A stretch of DNA of 41,449 nucleotides from Vermamoeba vermiformis (GCA_045837725.1 JBEWZL010000281.1:1-41449), one strand, 5' to 3'. Positions 11,584-23,526 are shown, counted from the stretch's first letter. Program-made: numbers and translations. Notes: generated by a model from the letters alone, not told the origin.

Positions 11584-12993
11584 ATGTGGCACAGAAATAT
11601 TGGATCGAGTTGGATGTGCAACGCTGGAACAAACTCCTTTTCAGTTCAGCTTCCGTCCAGTGCCAAAAATAATGGTGTATTAGTTATAACTTGTGAAGCA
11701 CCGCATATCACTAGCAATCGCGAACCATTCATTCTGCACGACCAATCTGGATTGGCTCACCAAATGCCGTTAATAATCAAGACGGACGATTTCGCTAACT
11801 TTAATAACTTTAACATTACTGGTGGTTGTAGCGACCCAAAACAATATTTCAAAATCAGTTGCATAATTACTGGCTGGCCAAAAGAACTTCAAAATCCAAT
11901 CAAAAAATTCCGTTCGATTACAACCGTCGAAATTTCACCTGCAGAAGAGCTGAATATGCCTTATTATGGAAGATATCGCAAAAAAGGCACGGACAAATGG
12001 ATTGAAGGGACTCAAATTACATTCGACAGTTCTGACGAGATCTACGAATGTCAAGTCTATTACAAGATCAATAATCACGAACCTATTATGGCGATATATA
12101 GTCCTATTATGGATATCACCTGTATGTGGAAGAGTTTCAATATAGAATCGGAGGCAAATATCGATCTGGAAAAATTGATCAACAACAAATTTTCAATTCA
12201 TTTCAATCCAAACCATTTCTATAATACTCAATACAAAGCAACATTGAAATTAATAGCACCAGCTGGCAAAGAGATTGTCGTAAAATCGGTGGATCTAGAT
12301 CAAGTTGTCGAAGACTTTCCGTTGATTGCTGAAGCACAATATGAATACAAAATGACAATTATGAACCTTAATGTATCATATACTAAGATTTTTACAACGT
12401 CTGTCGTAGCGCCAGTCGATAATGGCTTATGGATGAAACACTTTGGTGACGTGGATCAGCGCACTTTAACTTATCGTACTTGCAAAAGAATTGAGAGTTG
12501 GGCTGATTGGGAGACAGGAGAACGCAATGACTTTGACGTTGATGTTTCATTTCGGTACTTGACCTTAAAGAAAAATGGATTTTGGGAGATCAAGCACGAG
12601 TACCAAGCATTCGATCTTTGTCCTCTAGAAGAAAAAGCAAGGTTTGGCGGTACTTTTAAATTATACGCAGCTAATTCTGGGAATTTGAAGATTAAATTGG
12701 TCAGAGTATACTCGTCAAAAGCACCAAAGCCTCTGTGGTCCCTGAAAAGTTCGCAGATGTGCGAATCCGTCATTCAGCGAACAGTCCTACCCGCACTCCA
12801 ATTACAAGATATAATTAAGTATATATCCCGCTTTGTTAGTGGCCCCCATGCGAAACTAGAAATGAGACTTGTTTGCAAAAACTGGTGTTTGGCAATATTA
12901 ATTCCCGATGCTATCTGCGGCACGATCTCGGCAACGTCTGCTAAAATATTTGGCTTTGAGTATAGTTTCGAAGAGTCACGCAAAGAAAGATAA
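11584..12993 (+). CDS. Beta-rich protein with C-terminal F-box
   Basis: Single coding exon of 469 residues; the ATG follows a predicted 5' UTR intron. Residues 1–395 are rich in beta strands and aromatic residues and match no family I recognise. Phrases such as WIEGTQITFDSSDEIYECQV suggest lectin- or immunoglobulin-like sandwich domains. Residues about 400–440 read as an F-box (VLPALQLQDIIKYISRFV, then LEMRLVCKNWCLAIL, with the typical V/L-C-K-x-W). As in the LRR gene at 1094, the F-box is C-terminal. There is no signal peptide. The gene lies between two paralogous F-box/propeller genes, so the block may be one duplicated cluster. AATAAA signals follow near 13013 and 13035. Role as a ubiquitin-ligase adaptor is inferred from the F-box only. 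Confidence 0.75.
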   Translation: MWHRNIGSSWMCNAGTNSFSVQLPSSAKNNGVLVITCEAPHITSNREPFILHDQSGLAHQMPLIIKTDDFANFNNFNITGGCSDPKQYFKISCIITGWPKELQNPIKKFRSITTVEISPAEELNMPYYGRYRKKGTDKWIEGTQITFDSSDEIYECQVYYKINNHEPIMAIYSPIMDITCMWKSFNIESEANIDLEKLINNKFSIHFNPNHFYNTQYKATLKLIAPAGKEIVVKSVDLDQVVEDFPLIAEAQYEYKMTIMNLNVSYTKIFTTSVVAPVDNGLWMKHFGDVDQRTLTYRTCKRIESWADWETGERNDFDVDVSFRYLTLKKNGFWEIKHEYQAFDLCPLEEKARFGGTFKLYAANSGNLKIKLVRVYSSKAPKPLWSLKSSQMCESVIQRTVLPALQLQDIIKYISRFVSGPHAKLEMRLVCKNWCLAILIPDAICGTISATSAKIFGFEYSFEESRKER

Positions 12994-13145
12994 GCTAATG
13001 TTGCTATAGCAAATAATAAAGTTACTGTTGTAAAATAAAACGTATTCGTAATAATAAACAAAAATCGAGCTGATCCGTGACAAACTTAAAGAATTGCACC
13101 ACATTAATTAGGATTCATATAGTATTGCTGAATTATCGTTTCGGA

Positions 13146-13184
13146 GTGTTACGCCGAAAAGTGGCAACGACATAAAACGGCAAC
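13146..13184 (+). repeat. Left terminal inverted repeat (39 bp)
   Basis: Pairs with 14600–14638 in inverted orientation, 36 of 39 bases identical by eye. Similarity weakens inward and then resumes around the GCCTCC hairpin. Confidence 0.75.
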
Positions 13185-14599
13185 TTTGGTAGACACATTT
13201 TGTCATCGCACCAATGGGCCATAGAAGTGATGCATAATATTTGAAAAGCCTCCCTAAGCACAATGGAGGCTTTTTTTGGTCGTTTGACCGTTACAACATG
13301 ATTTTTTGCCGATCGGCCCATCAGTGCTAAAAAACAACTGAACACCACAACTCCTGGGGTCGACATCGCAATATTTAATGATATATATTATGTACATTAT
13401 TGTTTCGCTTACTTTCATAATACATGAGGCTTAGAATTAGTAAATCCAGTGATCATCAAGCTGATCAACAGATTTGACTACAGGAGGTGTTGTATGGCCC
13501 GTATATGCCATCTATACACTATATATATATATATGCCAATACTTTACTGGGCTAATTAGAGCTTTAACAATTGGAGTAAGCCACATCCGAACTAGATTTA
13601 GTTTTTAAGCTCTTTTTTGTATCTTGAGGCTTTCTCAATATTATTGCCCATCAATATCCCGCGGAAATATTGTTTTGCATCGGCCAAATACTCCTGTCAG
13701 TCTACTAGTGTTTGAGTTGGGCAGATAGTTTCTAGTTTTTAATGCTGGATCTTGCTTACCCAATATATAACAAAAAATAGCATGCAGTGCACGTCATAAT
13801 ATATATTTTACAAAATATAAATGTAAATTTTATGGCCACAAAAGCTTACGGTTGAGGAAAACGGACAAATCCAGCCATTGGATCAAAGCCTCGAATTACG
13901 GCACATGCTCGCACAACGCTAAATGACCTGTAATAATTATAAACATATGAATTAAGGCTCGGAAAGTAACAAACGATCGCAACTCCTCATCAACTCATCA
14001 CTTCCATACCAATTTTCAAATCAGATTCAGTTTTTAGGCGCAATTTTTAAAAGTGCCGAGTTTACTGATAAATCGCAGCAAACTGCAACGGAAACAAAAG
14101 ATGTTATTAACCACATCAAAGTAATGATATTTCTTAATTAATTGTTGAGAACAGCAGCGCAGCAGAAGAAATAAGTTAAAAAAAAATGTAGATTCGGATT
14201 TGACCCATCAAGACAGCTGCTGATATAACAAAGGCAATATTATATTTATATACGTACATTTATATCGTGCGCACGAAGGAGAATTAAATTCGAAGGTTGT
14301 CTAAGCAAGATCGCGGATTGAGCAGCCACGATCTGGCTTACCTGGGCAGCAGTGCGTAAATGATTTCGTGCACATGAATTTCTATATATATTGAAGTATA
14401 TGAGCAATGTTTGGTGCAATTTTACGTGTTGGTGTGGTTCAATCTACATTTGTCAAAACGAATCTCCAAAAATGGTCGCAAGTGACCGTTACAACTTCAA
14501 AAAGCCTCCCAATTCAATCAGGGAGGCCAAAAAATACTGTCGCTACCCATAGTCACTCGCTACGGGGCGTTACAAAAATCGAAACCAAATGGCAACTTG

Positions 14600-14638
14600 G
14601 TTGCCGTTTTATGGCGTTGCCATATTTCGGCGTAACAC
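14600..14638 (-). repeat. Right terminal inverted repeat (39 bp)
   Basis: Inverted partner of 13146–13184; the immediate outer flank is GGA on both sides. Confidence 0.75.
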
Positions 14639-14732
14639 GGAGCACGATCCTGATTCACCCTTGCCGAGAGTTCGAAATGTGGCAACGAGATCTCGGTGAA
14701 AATCTTTCTGATACGTAATCTACCAGATATTA

Positions 14733-14816
14733 TTAATATCGGGTATTTATTATAATACTATGTACATTGGTTTCTTCGAATTCGAGTTTAACAGCAAAAG
14801 TTGTATTAAATAATTG

Positions 14817-14881
<65 letters not shown>

Positions 14882-15302
14882 CGCAGCATCCGCGGTGTTT
14901 CTTTGATAAGATGACCGCGAAGATGAACAGCAGCAACAAAAATGCAATGCCAAGAATGTACCATATAAAATCTAATACGACGTAGCTATTTGAATAAGCC
15001 ACAAGGTATAAGACCAAAGCAACGACGTTGAGGGCAATCATGCACATGGATACGACACAGAAGAGCACTAACGGGAACTTGGCAATCTTAGCAGCACCCC
15101 AAACACCAAATATAAATAGAGCTACTTCTACGCAGCCTACTGCTAAGCCAACAGGATTCGCTACGGAGACATTGGCGCTCGATCCACTTTGTGATAAAAT
15201 GACCTCGCCTGTGATGGAATAGACGATGGTCAAAACACCAATGCCGAGTAGAATAACGCAGCCGATAATCAAAAGAATACGCAGAGCAAGATGACGACCC
15301 AT
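14733..15302 (-). CDS. Four-helix membrane protein, C terminus uncertain
   Basis: The minus-strand frame starts at 15302 and encodes four hydrophobic helices: about residues 5–30 (LRILLIIGCVILLGIGVLTI), 50–74, 76–102 and 110–132, ending in SKKHRGCCEK. This four-helix layout with a short first loop resembles tetraspanin- or MARVEL-like proteins, but no diagnostic CCG loop motif is present, so the family is unassigned. The frame then enters a 62-base A run (sense strand) giving about 20 lysines, and stops at 14733. The true C terminus cannot be trusted across the tract. A 5' UTR intron is likely at 15416–15321 (GTAAGT...TTACAG). The part upstream of the tract (14882–15302) is well supported; the rest is doubtful. 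Confidence 0.65.
14820..14881. repeat. Homopolymer of 62 T
   Basis: An uninterrupted run of 62 T on the plus strand (poly(A) in the sense of the four-helix gene). It lies at the 3' end of that coding region. It could be a genomic poly(A) tail from a retrocopied transcript, a microsatellite, or a sequencing or assembly artefact. Confidence 0.95.
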
Positions 15303-16205
15303 AGAGATACTGTTCCGGATCTGTAATGGATGCGATTAAAAAACTTGATCGCTTATAATATATGCTAGTATTGACAATAAACAAATACTATGGACTTGAT
15401 AGTGTTTTATACTTACGTATTAACTTGATTTGAGGCTTATCGTTCGGAAATGTTGAATGAAATAACCGTTGTATCCTCGTACACTTTATGTCCGCATCGG
15501 AGGTGACACTTTTCGCACGTTTTCCGGAAGAACAACGACGATGTGATCAATTCATCGAATAGCGTTTCAAAATTGCGTAAAATCTAAAAGTGAATCACTT
15601 CAGCCGATTTGTAGGTGTATTTACATTTATCCGGTTGGCTTCATTGCAATTATTGCTCATATTATTAACAATGTCGCTGATGAATCCTACACGAACAAAT
15701 AGTGTTAATAAGCGTGCAATAATGAGGAGTTGCAAGAAATTCTTTGTTTGAAAAAAGCGGATTACAAAATTATTTGTGTTCGTAATTATTGTTATTAATT
15801 TCAAAGGTGATTCTAATAAACAAAAAATATTTATTCAACCTCCGAACTTCCACTTACCGATGAACAGCTGTTCATAGTTATAATTTAAATTAATTATTGC
15901 CAGTCCTTTTCCCGCGTAATATTAACTTAACTTATAGAAATATCATCTCGAGAAAATGTATTGATGTCCGAGATACGAATCTGTTTGGTGCTCGAGCAAT
16001 AAAATCAACGAAAAAAAAAAAGGACTAAAAATTTGACCGTTTTGTGGTCTTGAGTTGCGCATTGGTCAGTGATTAGTCCTGTAACACCAACACCAAAAAA
16101 GACATCAATTCTGCACAAAAAGTCCACAAGCCACCGATTTGCTTACCTTAGCGCCTGTCCGATCCACTTGTAATTTTATTCGGCTCATTGATTGATTTAT
16201 GCGCA
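15303..16205. other. Intergenic region between divergent genes
   Basis: About 900 bases with no convincing coding sequence. The left part holds the predicted 5' UTR intron (15416–15321) of the minus-strand membrane protein. The right part should contain the promoter of the F-box gene starting at 16206. The sequence is AT-rich with a short A run near 16010. Confidence 0.5.
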
Positions 16206-19080
16206 ATGGGGCAACAAACCACGTCACTCCGCACAACTAATAATCGAGAAAACGATGCTGAAGTGCCTACTGCCTTCACTGAGGTAAATAGAACATCTTT
16301 GCCGTGATCTGTCAAAATTAATTCTAAAAGAAATTAAGCTATCGATTTACGTGATCGCTCAAATGTTTCTCATATTATTTTAAAATTATTTATCGGATAA
16401 TTTAAATTTTTGAATTTTGTAGTCAAGAATTAGCTGGGATGCAGGATCGGTTTTCGCACCAAATGGCTTCTTCCCTCCCGAAATCATCATACATATTCTT
16501 AAACACGCAGATATGATGACTTGCATTCGTTCATCACAATCGTGCAAGCTTTGGTACGAATCTTCAGTTCAAGAAGTGTATAAAGTACGTCACATACGCA
16601 CCTTTGGCTATTAATACTTACTATTATCAATAGCATTTGTATATAGAACGATACGGAGTAGCTAACACATCGGAATCGTCAGATGATAATTGGAAGGTAA
16701 AATTCAGTCGTCGCGCATTCATGGATCAAAACTTGGCCAAAGGAATGTAAGTCCGATATAGGCACTCTAGATACGCTGATATAATATTTATGATACTTAT
16801 TAATATATTTGATAGTTGGTGGGCCGAAGCTCTATCGTCATATCATTTCCCGCAGATGCGAGCTTTTTCCTACGTCGCTAGCTTCGAAGGCAACAAAGTG
16901 ATCATTAATAATCATCATATATTTAACTCGTAAGATTATATTAATACATTACTATAGTGCTAAACTCTAATAGCAACACGTGCAATTAATCTGTAGATCT
17001 AATCATAACGAAAAATTCTTCGAAAATGCGTATTTGCTGGATCTGAACACGATGGTGAAAGAACCGATTCCATATGGCACTATATTTGCAAATGGATTCA
17101 AACTTAGGACCTTAGCATGCGATGATCATGATTACTTTAACTGGCAAAAATTTGAAGTGAGTGACGGCACGACAACGCGTACAATAGGTAAGAAACTGAA
17201 AAAATATACTTTTGTATACGTTTACACTGTAAATCTAATGAAATTATTTGTAGCAAGAAAAAATCCGGTGCCTGCACTCGAACATTTTGAACCTTTGTAT
17301 CTCTATTATTACGATATTTTTGTCAATATGGATGGCAGCCCGACAGTATTGACAACAAACGACATCAGACATAATAAGTATGATATTGCACGATTTCTTG
17401 AAGTCGTAGATCTGAGATCTGGCGAAAAAATTGCCCAACTCGAAATTTCTGCAAAGAAAATCTTGGGTTTCATCGTAAGTATTAATTTTCATGAAAATTC
17501 GAGATATAAGACTAAGAAGAATATTGCTTCTTTAGGGAGATACTGTCATTGCGTATTCCAACACCATGGAACTCAAGTTTATTAATATTTTCATGAATAA
17601 GTGGGAAAACTTACAGTTTGATGACCCGGAGTATGCAATAAGCGTTCATTATTGCAAAGAAAGTAATTTGGTACGTTCAACTGGGCATGTCAAAAGTGAC
17701 ACGTGTCACCAATTTTTTTCACGTGTCAAAATCTGACGACATTTGCAGCTCGGCTGTTGTCTCGGTCAAGAAGGAATAATACAATTTTATAGCTGGCCTA
17801 GTTTAAACTTAGTTTCTACGCTTAATGTAAAGCAGATTATTCCGCCTCCGAAGGAGTACCAAGCCTTCGACGACTACCAGGTAAATCTGAATTTCCGATA
17901 TTTAAATAATTAAATAATTATATTAATTATTTTACGAACGAAACTTACAAGTGCAAACTTCTTCCGTATGAAAATTATTAAATATTTCCGCCACTAGATC
18001 CGAGCCTTTGCGTTTGACAAATCAAAAGTTATTGTGGCGATATCAACACAATCAACATTCTACGCAGTATTTGATAAGCGAACTAGCGAATTAATTCAAA
18101 CGTTCTTCAATACTTCTGATGCGCAGAACATTTCTGAAGGAGCGTTTCATTTGGCACCCAACGGAAAAATTGTGACGGACTTTCGGTAGGTGGCAAATTA
18201 TTTCGTAATTTAACTAACGGGACTGTTATAATCCATTATAATAATCTAAAGAGTACACTATTTCGTATTCAGCTAACAACTGACGTTTTTTCGGATCTGA
18301 ATTAATTTTGTTGAATTTTCTAGAAATTTGACCGTATATGATTTCGCATCACCAAAAATATACCAAAAGATACCAGTAATTATTGCCGAAGTAAAACAGC
18401 CAAAAGGAACAACGACCTCAAAAATTGTCAAGAAAAGAATTGCCGCTGTCAACCTCTCAAAATTTGCAGAGCGTCAAATTGACATGGTGCCAATTCAGCA
18501 TTATACATATTTCAAGTATGTAGTGCGTAATTACACATGAATTACCAACTTTCGTTAATTTATTAAAATTTAATTTCCATATTAGGCAAGATACCAAAGG
18601 TCGACGATATCGAATTACCGGAATTGCCAGTCAACCATTAAATTGGAAGAAATCTCACGCGGTCGATTGGTCTCAATTATCTGACTACTTGGCGGCGTGG
18701 GACAGCGAAAATGAAGTCCGAAATACGTTTCAACTTACATTTTGTAATCGCCTTTATCAAGAATACCCGCATTATCATCCGTAAGTCCCAATATATATTA
18801 TGACAATAATAGGTTTTTTTCGTTAAAATCAAACAATTCGACACTGATCGTGTTAAGATCTTGATTCTTTGTAACAAATAACAGGCTCTAAAACGCTTAA
18901 ACCCTTGTTAAAATCATTGATTGACATTGATATTTATTTAGGTTCATAACTTGGAACCGTATCAGCAAAGTCCTGTTCGTTTATGAACGACTCAATGAAC
19001 AGACGAACGAATGGGAATTTGCAGAGCCAATCGGATTGGAAGACTTGTTGGACAAAAATACTAGCGTACTTGAACAATAA
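16206..19080 (+). CDS. F-box/beta-propeller-like protein, 12 exons
   Basis: Exons: 16206–16283, 16423–16584, 16634–16746, 16816–16929, 16997–17187, 17254–17474, 17536–17670, 17749–17880, 17998–18185, 18324–18515, 18586–18780, 18942–19080; the sum is 1860 bases, 619 residues. The start MGQQTTSLR was chosen because it matches MGQKQVINA of the paralogue at 8055–11311, with the first donor at the same place. The F-box is at about residues 43–85 (FFPPEIIIHILKHADMMTCI, SCKLWYES). The remainder is beta-rich, with phrases shared with the paralogue (WWAEALSS, SYVASFEGNKVI, YGTIFANGFK, LAPNGKIVTD) and ending ERLNEQTNEWEFAEPIGLE. Exon 6 equals two exons of the paralogue, so one intron was gained or lost since duplication. 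The intron at 17671–17748 contains the palindrome TGACACGTGTCA. Probable SCF adaptor (inference). Confidence 0.87.
17697..17708. promoter_or_regulatory. Palindrome TGACACGTGTCA in F-box gene intron
   Basis: Perfect copy in the 78-base intron 17671–17748, followed 12 bases later by a partial copy (CACGTGTCA, 17720–17728). Confidence 0.4.
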
Positions 19081-19234
19081 TAACGCTTTAAATGTAAAAT
19101 AAGTTAAAACGTTGAACTTTTTTTGCCTTGTTGACATTCTGTTATTTTTCCCTGAGTTGATAAATTAGAACAACACGGCACAAATTGCTATTCATTTTGA
19201 TTATGATGAGTATCATTAACAACCATAGGACATT

Positions 19235-21105
19235 ATGGAGAAAAACACGATCGACGAAAGAGTCAACGTAATCTTGCGCAATCTGAGCGAAACTTTGCCT
19301 AAAGACGAAGATGGTGCAGCAGGTAAAATAAAAATATGAATTTTCCACGATAATTTACTCGTATCCATAAACAACCAAGCCACATCTAGGTTGGCGCCCT
19401 TTCAAAATTAAAATTAAAATGTTAAAAAGCGTTATTTCAATCCAAACTGAACAGTTATATTAACAACCTATTGTATCTAAGCGTTGAAAAATATTTTGCT
19501 CAAAAAAGAACACCCTCGCATCTACTGGGGAACAGCAACAACAGGAAAACCTCACTTGGGCTACTTTGTTCCCATGTACAAAATTGCCGACTTCTTGGCT
19601 GGTAAGTTATTAAATTAATGTCATAGTCAGAATTACTTAATTCTTCCTCGGAAGAGTGCGGGTCTTTTTGAGATCTGCGGATCGATTGCTTAAATCGAAC
19701 CTTAAATAATCTCTTTCATAAATTATTCCGTTATAGTTACAATATCTATGTTTTTGTACCTACAGAGGCTAATAATTTTCTTATAGCTGGTTGTGAGGTA
19801 ACGATCTTGTTCGCGGATTTGCACGCTTTCCTCGACAACATGAAGAGCGACTGGGATCAATTGAACATTCGTGTCCAATGGTACCAATTCATTATTAAAG
19901 GTATGCCGTATTATTTCGCGTTACAAAAGTAACTAGACGACTAAATTCATTTCTTGATTTAGAAATGCTGAAAGTTATTGGCGTACCTTTGGATAAATTG
20001 AAGTTTATTAAAGGCTCTGAATACCAATTACCCGATATTTCGAACAAAGACGAAGCACGCAACAGATACACGATCGATTTATACCGGATGTGCGCAATAT
20101 TGACCTCTGAGCATACCTCTCACGTAAATAACGCCTATAATTGCTTTAAACCCTTCATATTTGCTATTATTATTGAAAATACGTATATTTGGTTATCAAC
20201 CCAAAAACGATGACAGATACGCTTCAGAATGTACTTGTCTTTCTTATCGTTTATGATGTTTTCAAAATTTATCTTTTAAATACGTAGCATAAGGCTCTAA
20301 CTTCGGTTGCATGCTTAGGCCGGTGCTGCAGTCGTCAAACAAGTCGCTAGCCCTCTCATGTCTTCACTGCTCTACCCTATTCTCCAAGCAATCGACGAAG
20401 AATATTTAGGCGTTGATATTCAGTTCGGTGGTGTCGATCAGCGAAAAATATTTACTTTTGCACGAGAACATTTACCAAAACTCGGTTACAAACGAAGGTA
20501 AGAAAATTGTCGAACTGGATCTCGCTTAGCTCATATTATATCTTAGTATTAATATTACTTTTATGTTTTAGAATGCATTTAATGAATCCTCTCGTGCCAG
20601 GTTTGGGTAAAAGTGGAAAAATGTCATCGAGCGAACCTCTTTCGAAGATCGACTTTGACGACACCGACGAAGTCATCCGTCAAAAGCTAGAGCTTGCGCA
20701 TGCCATTGAGGGAGAAGTAGAAGGCAATGGCATGCTTGCTATGCTGAAGTACGTTATTTTCCGACGCATAGAAAGTCAAAAGCGGTCCTTCCAAGTGACC
20801 ACTCGCGATGGTCTTTTCGAGTTTTTTTTGACTTACAAAGAAGTTGAAAGCGCATTTGAAGAGAGTAAGTAATAATCAACATGATAAGCAAATTCTTATA
20901 ATATATCATAGAGAAAATTTCTTCGGATGAGTTGAAACCTGCTGTCGCCGAAGAATTAATCGCTTTAATCTCTCCATTACGCGATGCTATTCACGCGAAT
21001 CAAGTATGTAGTTGTACGATCATAATTAAGCGATGTTAACATTAATTTCAGGAGCTAATGATGGCTGCCTACCCTGCAGTTAAGAATTTTGAAACAAGGC
21101 AGTAA
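19235..21105 (+). CDS. Tyrosyl-tRNA synthetase, cytosolic
   Basis: Eight exons: 19235–19322, 19482–19601, 19787–19900, 19963–20123, 20319–20497, 20572–20864, 20912–21003, 21052–21105; 366 residues. The enzyme charges tRNA-Tyr with tyrosine using ATP. It is a class I synthetase of the eukaryotic/archaeal type: [15 protein letters not shown] (residues 44–58) holds the HIGH-like signature, [10 protein letters not shown] is the family tyrosine/tRNA-pocket motif, and GKMSSSE at about 236–242 is the KMSKS loop. The length matches the catalytic and anticodon-binding core; the EMAPII-like C-terminal extension of animal enzymes is absent. An AATAAA lies near 21163. No abnormality seen; every exon join keeps frame. 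A housekeeping gene among accessory ones. Confidence 0.95.
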
Positions 21106-21293
21106 GGCTCAATTTGGGCTGAGTCAGAAAATTAGTTGCACAAATATTTAGATTAATCGTTAGTAAATAAAGTCTTTTTTTTTCGTTTGCTTCAACGAAA
21201 TAATTGTAGGTAATTTTGTCTTGTCTGAACTGAAAATTTAAATTTACCGTTACACTGTAAGGTTATTCATTATTTTTATCTAACTTAAACACA

Positions 21294-23526
21294 ATGGAAG
21301 ACAAAGCAGATAAGACATCGTCGGCATCGAGCCTTACAGTTCCCTCCATCGAAAAGGATCGATCTCCAAGACGCGAGAAGAAAGACAAGGAATCCAGCCG
21401 AAAATCTTCTTCTGGCAATGTGGTCGCCGATATTATGCAATTAATGACCAGACAGACTGGTATAGTGCACGAAAAGGATATCACCGAATGCCCAGTTGAA
21501 TTTGTAACGGTTTATTCGGATCGAGCGGAAGTTACGCGCAAAGTCAGCGCAAAAATTGAAAAAGAAGGTAATTATAGTACCGATCATATTATATGATTAA
21601 CCAAGTATGCCGCTAATTAACTAAATTATTTAAATTTTTTTAGGCGTTCAAAAAATCACCATCCAAGGTTTCCCGACTACCGGTAAGCTATTTGTTTAAA
21701 TATTATTACTAAATACGGTATTAACGTAATAATTTAGCGGTCGAGCAAAGCTTTAGAATGTCAGGCGGTGCCGGCCACGCAACGATCTTCGAAGTTGGTC
21801 TTGAAACTAAAACCATTACTACGCCTCCAAAAGAGGTCACTCCCGATTTGACCAACAGATTGGAAGAGATCCCCGTGGAACTTGAAGTTTTGGCGACTAA
21901 TATGCAATGCTTAGAGGTACGACAACAGATTCACATCCGAAATTTAAATTTTCTGCATCTCGTTCTGATCTTGGTCTTAATCCTTAGGAAGAAAAGCGGT
22001 GGCTTAATGACGTATCACAAAATAAGAAGGACATCACTGAGAACAATATTATGGGTCTTCAAGAGGTCTCCAACTACTTTAAATTCTTCAGCGAAACCAT
22101 GGCTCGTTTGAACGGAGAAATGCACCAAATCAAAGAAAAAATTAAAGGTATGCATATACTAATGATATTATATATTTTATTAACATACTTTCTTTTAGCT
22201 CTCAACAAAGAACGAGATCAAATCCGCGCCGAAATCACCAATCGAGGTTACACTCATTCTTATACCCGTCGCGACTTTTCAATCACTTTCTACTCACCTG
22301 GCGACACTAAACTAGTCCTTCAAGTGACTTATTTGGTCAACCAAGTCAATTTCAGCACTTCTTACGACATCCGCGTAGCCATGAATCCGCCAGATCCGTT
22401 GAGCTGCCAATTGATGTACTTTGCCGACGTGCGTAACAACTCATCAGAAGATTGGGTCAACGTCAAGATGGCGATATCTACTGCTCGCCCTGCTGTCGGC
22501 AGCACGCCTCCCAAATTAGGCGCGCGTCGATTGCGCATCCACCAACCAGTCGTGTACCGCGAAAAACGTCGTGATCGCAAAGCAGCACCATCGTACAGCT
22601 CAGCCAGAGCAATGATTGCTGAGGAGAAAATGAGCGATGACGCGTACATTGACAACGAGGATGACTCCATGAACGAACCTTTGCCCGAAGTTGCCATCAT
22701 TACCTCCACCGTCGAGCAGTCCGTGCTGGGCAGCGTTACTTTCCACGTGCCTCAACCGTGCAATGTTCCTGCTGATGGCAAGGGCCACAAAGTAAGTACA
22801 ATACTAAATAGGAATAGATTACGATAATATTTGAAATATATTACGACCTACATACACTTTTTTGAATAGAGCGAATTATCTTTCTATGTTCTAATGATTT
22901 TTTTTTGTCAGATCTGCATCGCCATGATCAATCTGGACATGAAAATTGTTCATGAAGCAGTGCCGTCTCTTTCTAGCAGCGTGTACATGCGAGCCAGCGG
23001 CAAGAACAATTCCGCTTATCTGTTGTTGCCTGGCAGCATCAATGTGTTCTTGAACGGAAGTTTCTTGACCACATCCAGCCTCGGGTTGACGAACAAAGAC
23101 GAAGATTTGCAATTCTATTTGGGCGTTGATGACAGCGTCAAATTGGTTATTAAACCGGAAGAAGTTGTCACTGGCAAGACTGGCATCATTAGAAAGAGCA
23201 AAATCGAAAATACTAAGAGATCTATCACTATTAAGAATACCAAGCCTATCCCTGTAAGTTTAAAAAATTCATATATTTATTCCGCGTTTTTTCTAACCTA
23301 TTTTTAGATCGATATTCAAATTACGGAACCGTGCCCGACGTCGCAAGATGAATCGATCAAAGTCAAGCTGCATGAACCAGAGATCAAAGAAAATGATAAA
23401 TCAATCGTTCGTGATGACAAGAACAATCTTCAATGGACGTTGAGTGTCGCTGGTGGCAAAGAAAAAGTGATCGGATATCATTATTCCGTTGAATATCCTG
23501 CGGAGAAGCAGATCGAATTCTTTTAA
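21294..23526 (+). CDS. DUF4139 domain protein
   Basis: Seven exons: 21294–21567, 21644–21682, 21738–21916, 21988–22147, 22199–22791, 22912–23253, 23308–23526; 601 residues. The N terminus (1–60) is Ser/Lys-rich and probably disordered. Residues about 70–140 form the DUF4140-type strand region (VTVYSDRAEVTRKV). Residues about 150–235 are coiled-coil-like (EEKRWLNDVS, IKEKIKALNKERDQIR). From about 255 on is the DUF4139 beta domain (VTYLVNQVNFSTSYDIRV, RNNSSEDWVNVKMAISTARP). A long acidic and basic linker is inserted around 325–395. The family is widespread in bacteria and eukaryotes and has no settled biochemical function. No signal peptide is seen. Polyadenylation signal near 23556. Confidence 0.9.

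Larger units (their letters stand above)
13146..14638. mobile_element. Putative non-autonomous DNA element with terminal inverted repeats
   Basis: The ends are inverted copies: the first 39 bases from 13146 match the reverse complement of the last 39 bases ending at 14638 at 36 positions (outer end GTGTTACGCCGAAA). The three bases GGA flank both sides (13143–13145 and 14639–14641), consistent with a 3-base target-site duplication. Inside each end is a hairpin with GCCTCC/GGAGGC arms (13248–13270 and 14504–14527). The 13-mer TGACCGTTACAAC occurs in the same orientation at 13285 and 14483. The interior is AT-rich, includes an (AT)n run near 13520, and has no convincing gene. The superfamily is unassigned. 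Each end could alternatively be a separate small palindromic element. Confidence 0.55.

Noticed and set aside
13248-13270. GC hairpin followed by T run, like a bacterial terminator
   Set aside because: Surrounding genes are spliced eukaryotic genes, and the hairpin recurs at the other end of the element, so it is part of the repeat.
13133-13366. 77-codon minus-strand frame
   Set aside because: Lies over the left inverted repeat; no coding signs.
14407-14718. 103-codon plus-strand frame
   Set aside because: It lies over the right end of the TIR element and its hairpin; no domain or partner exon supports it.
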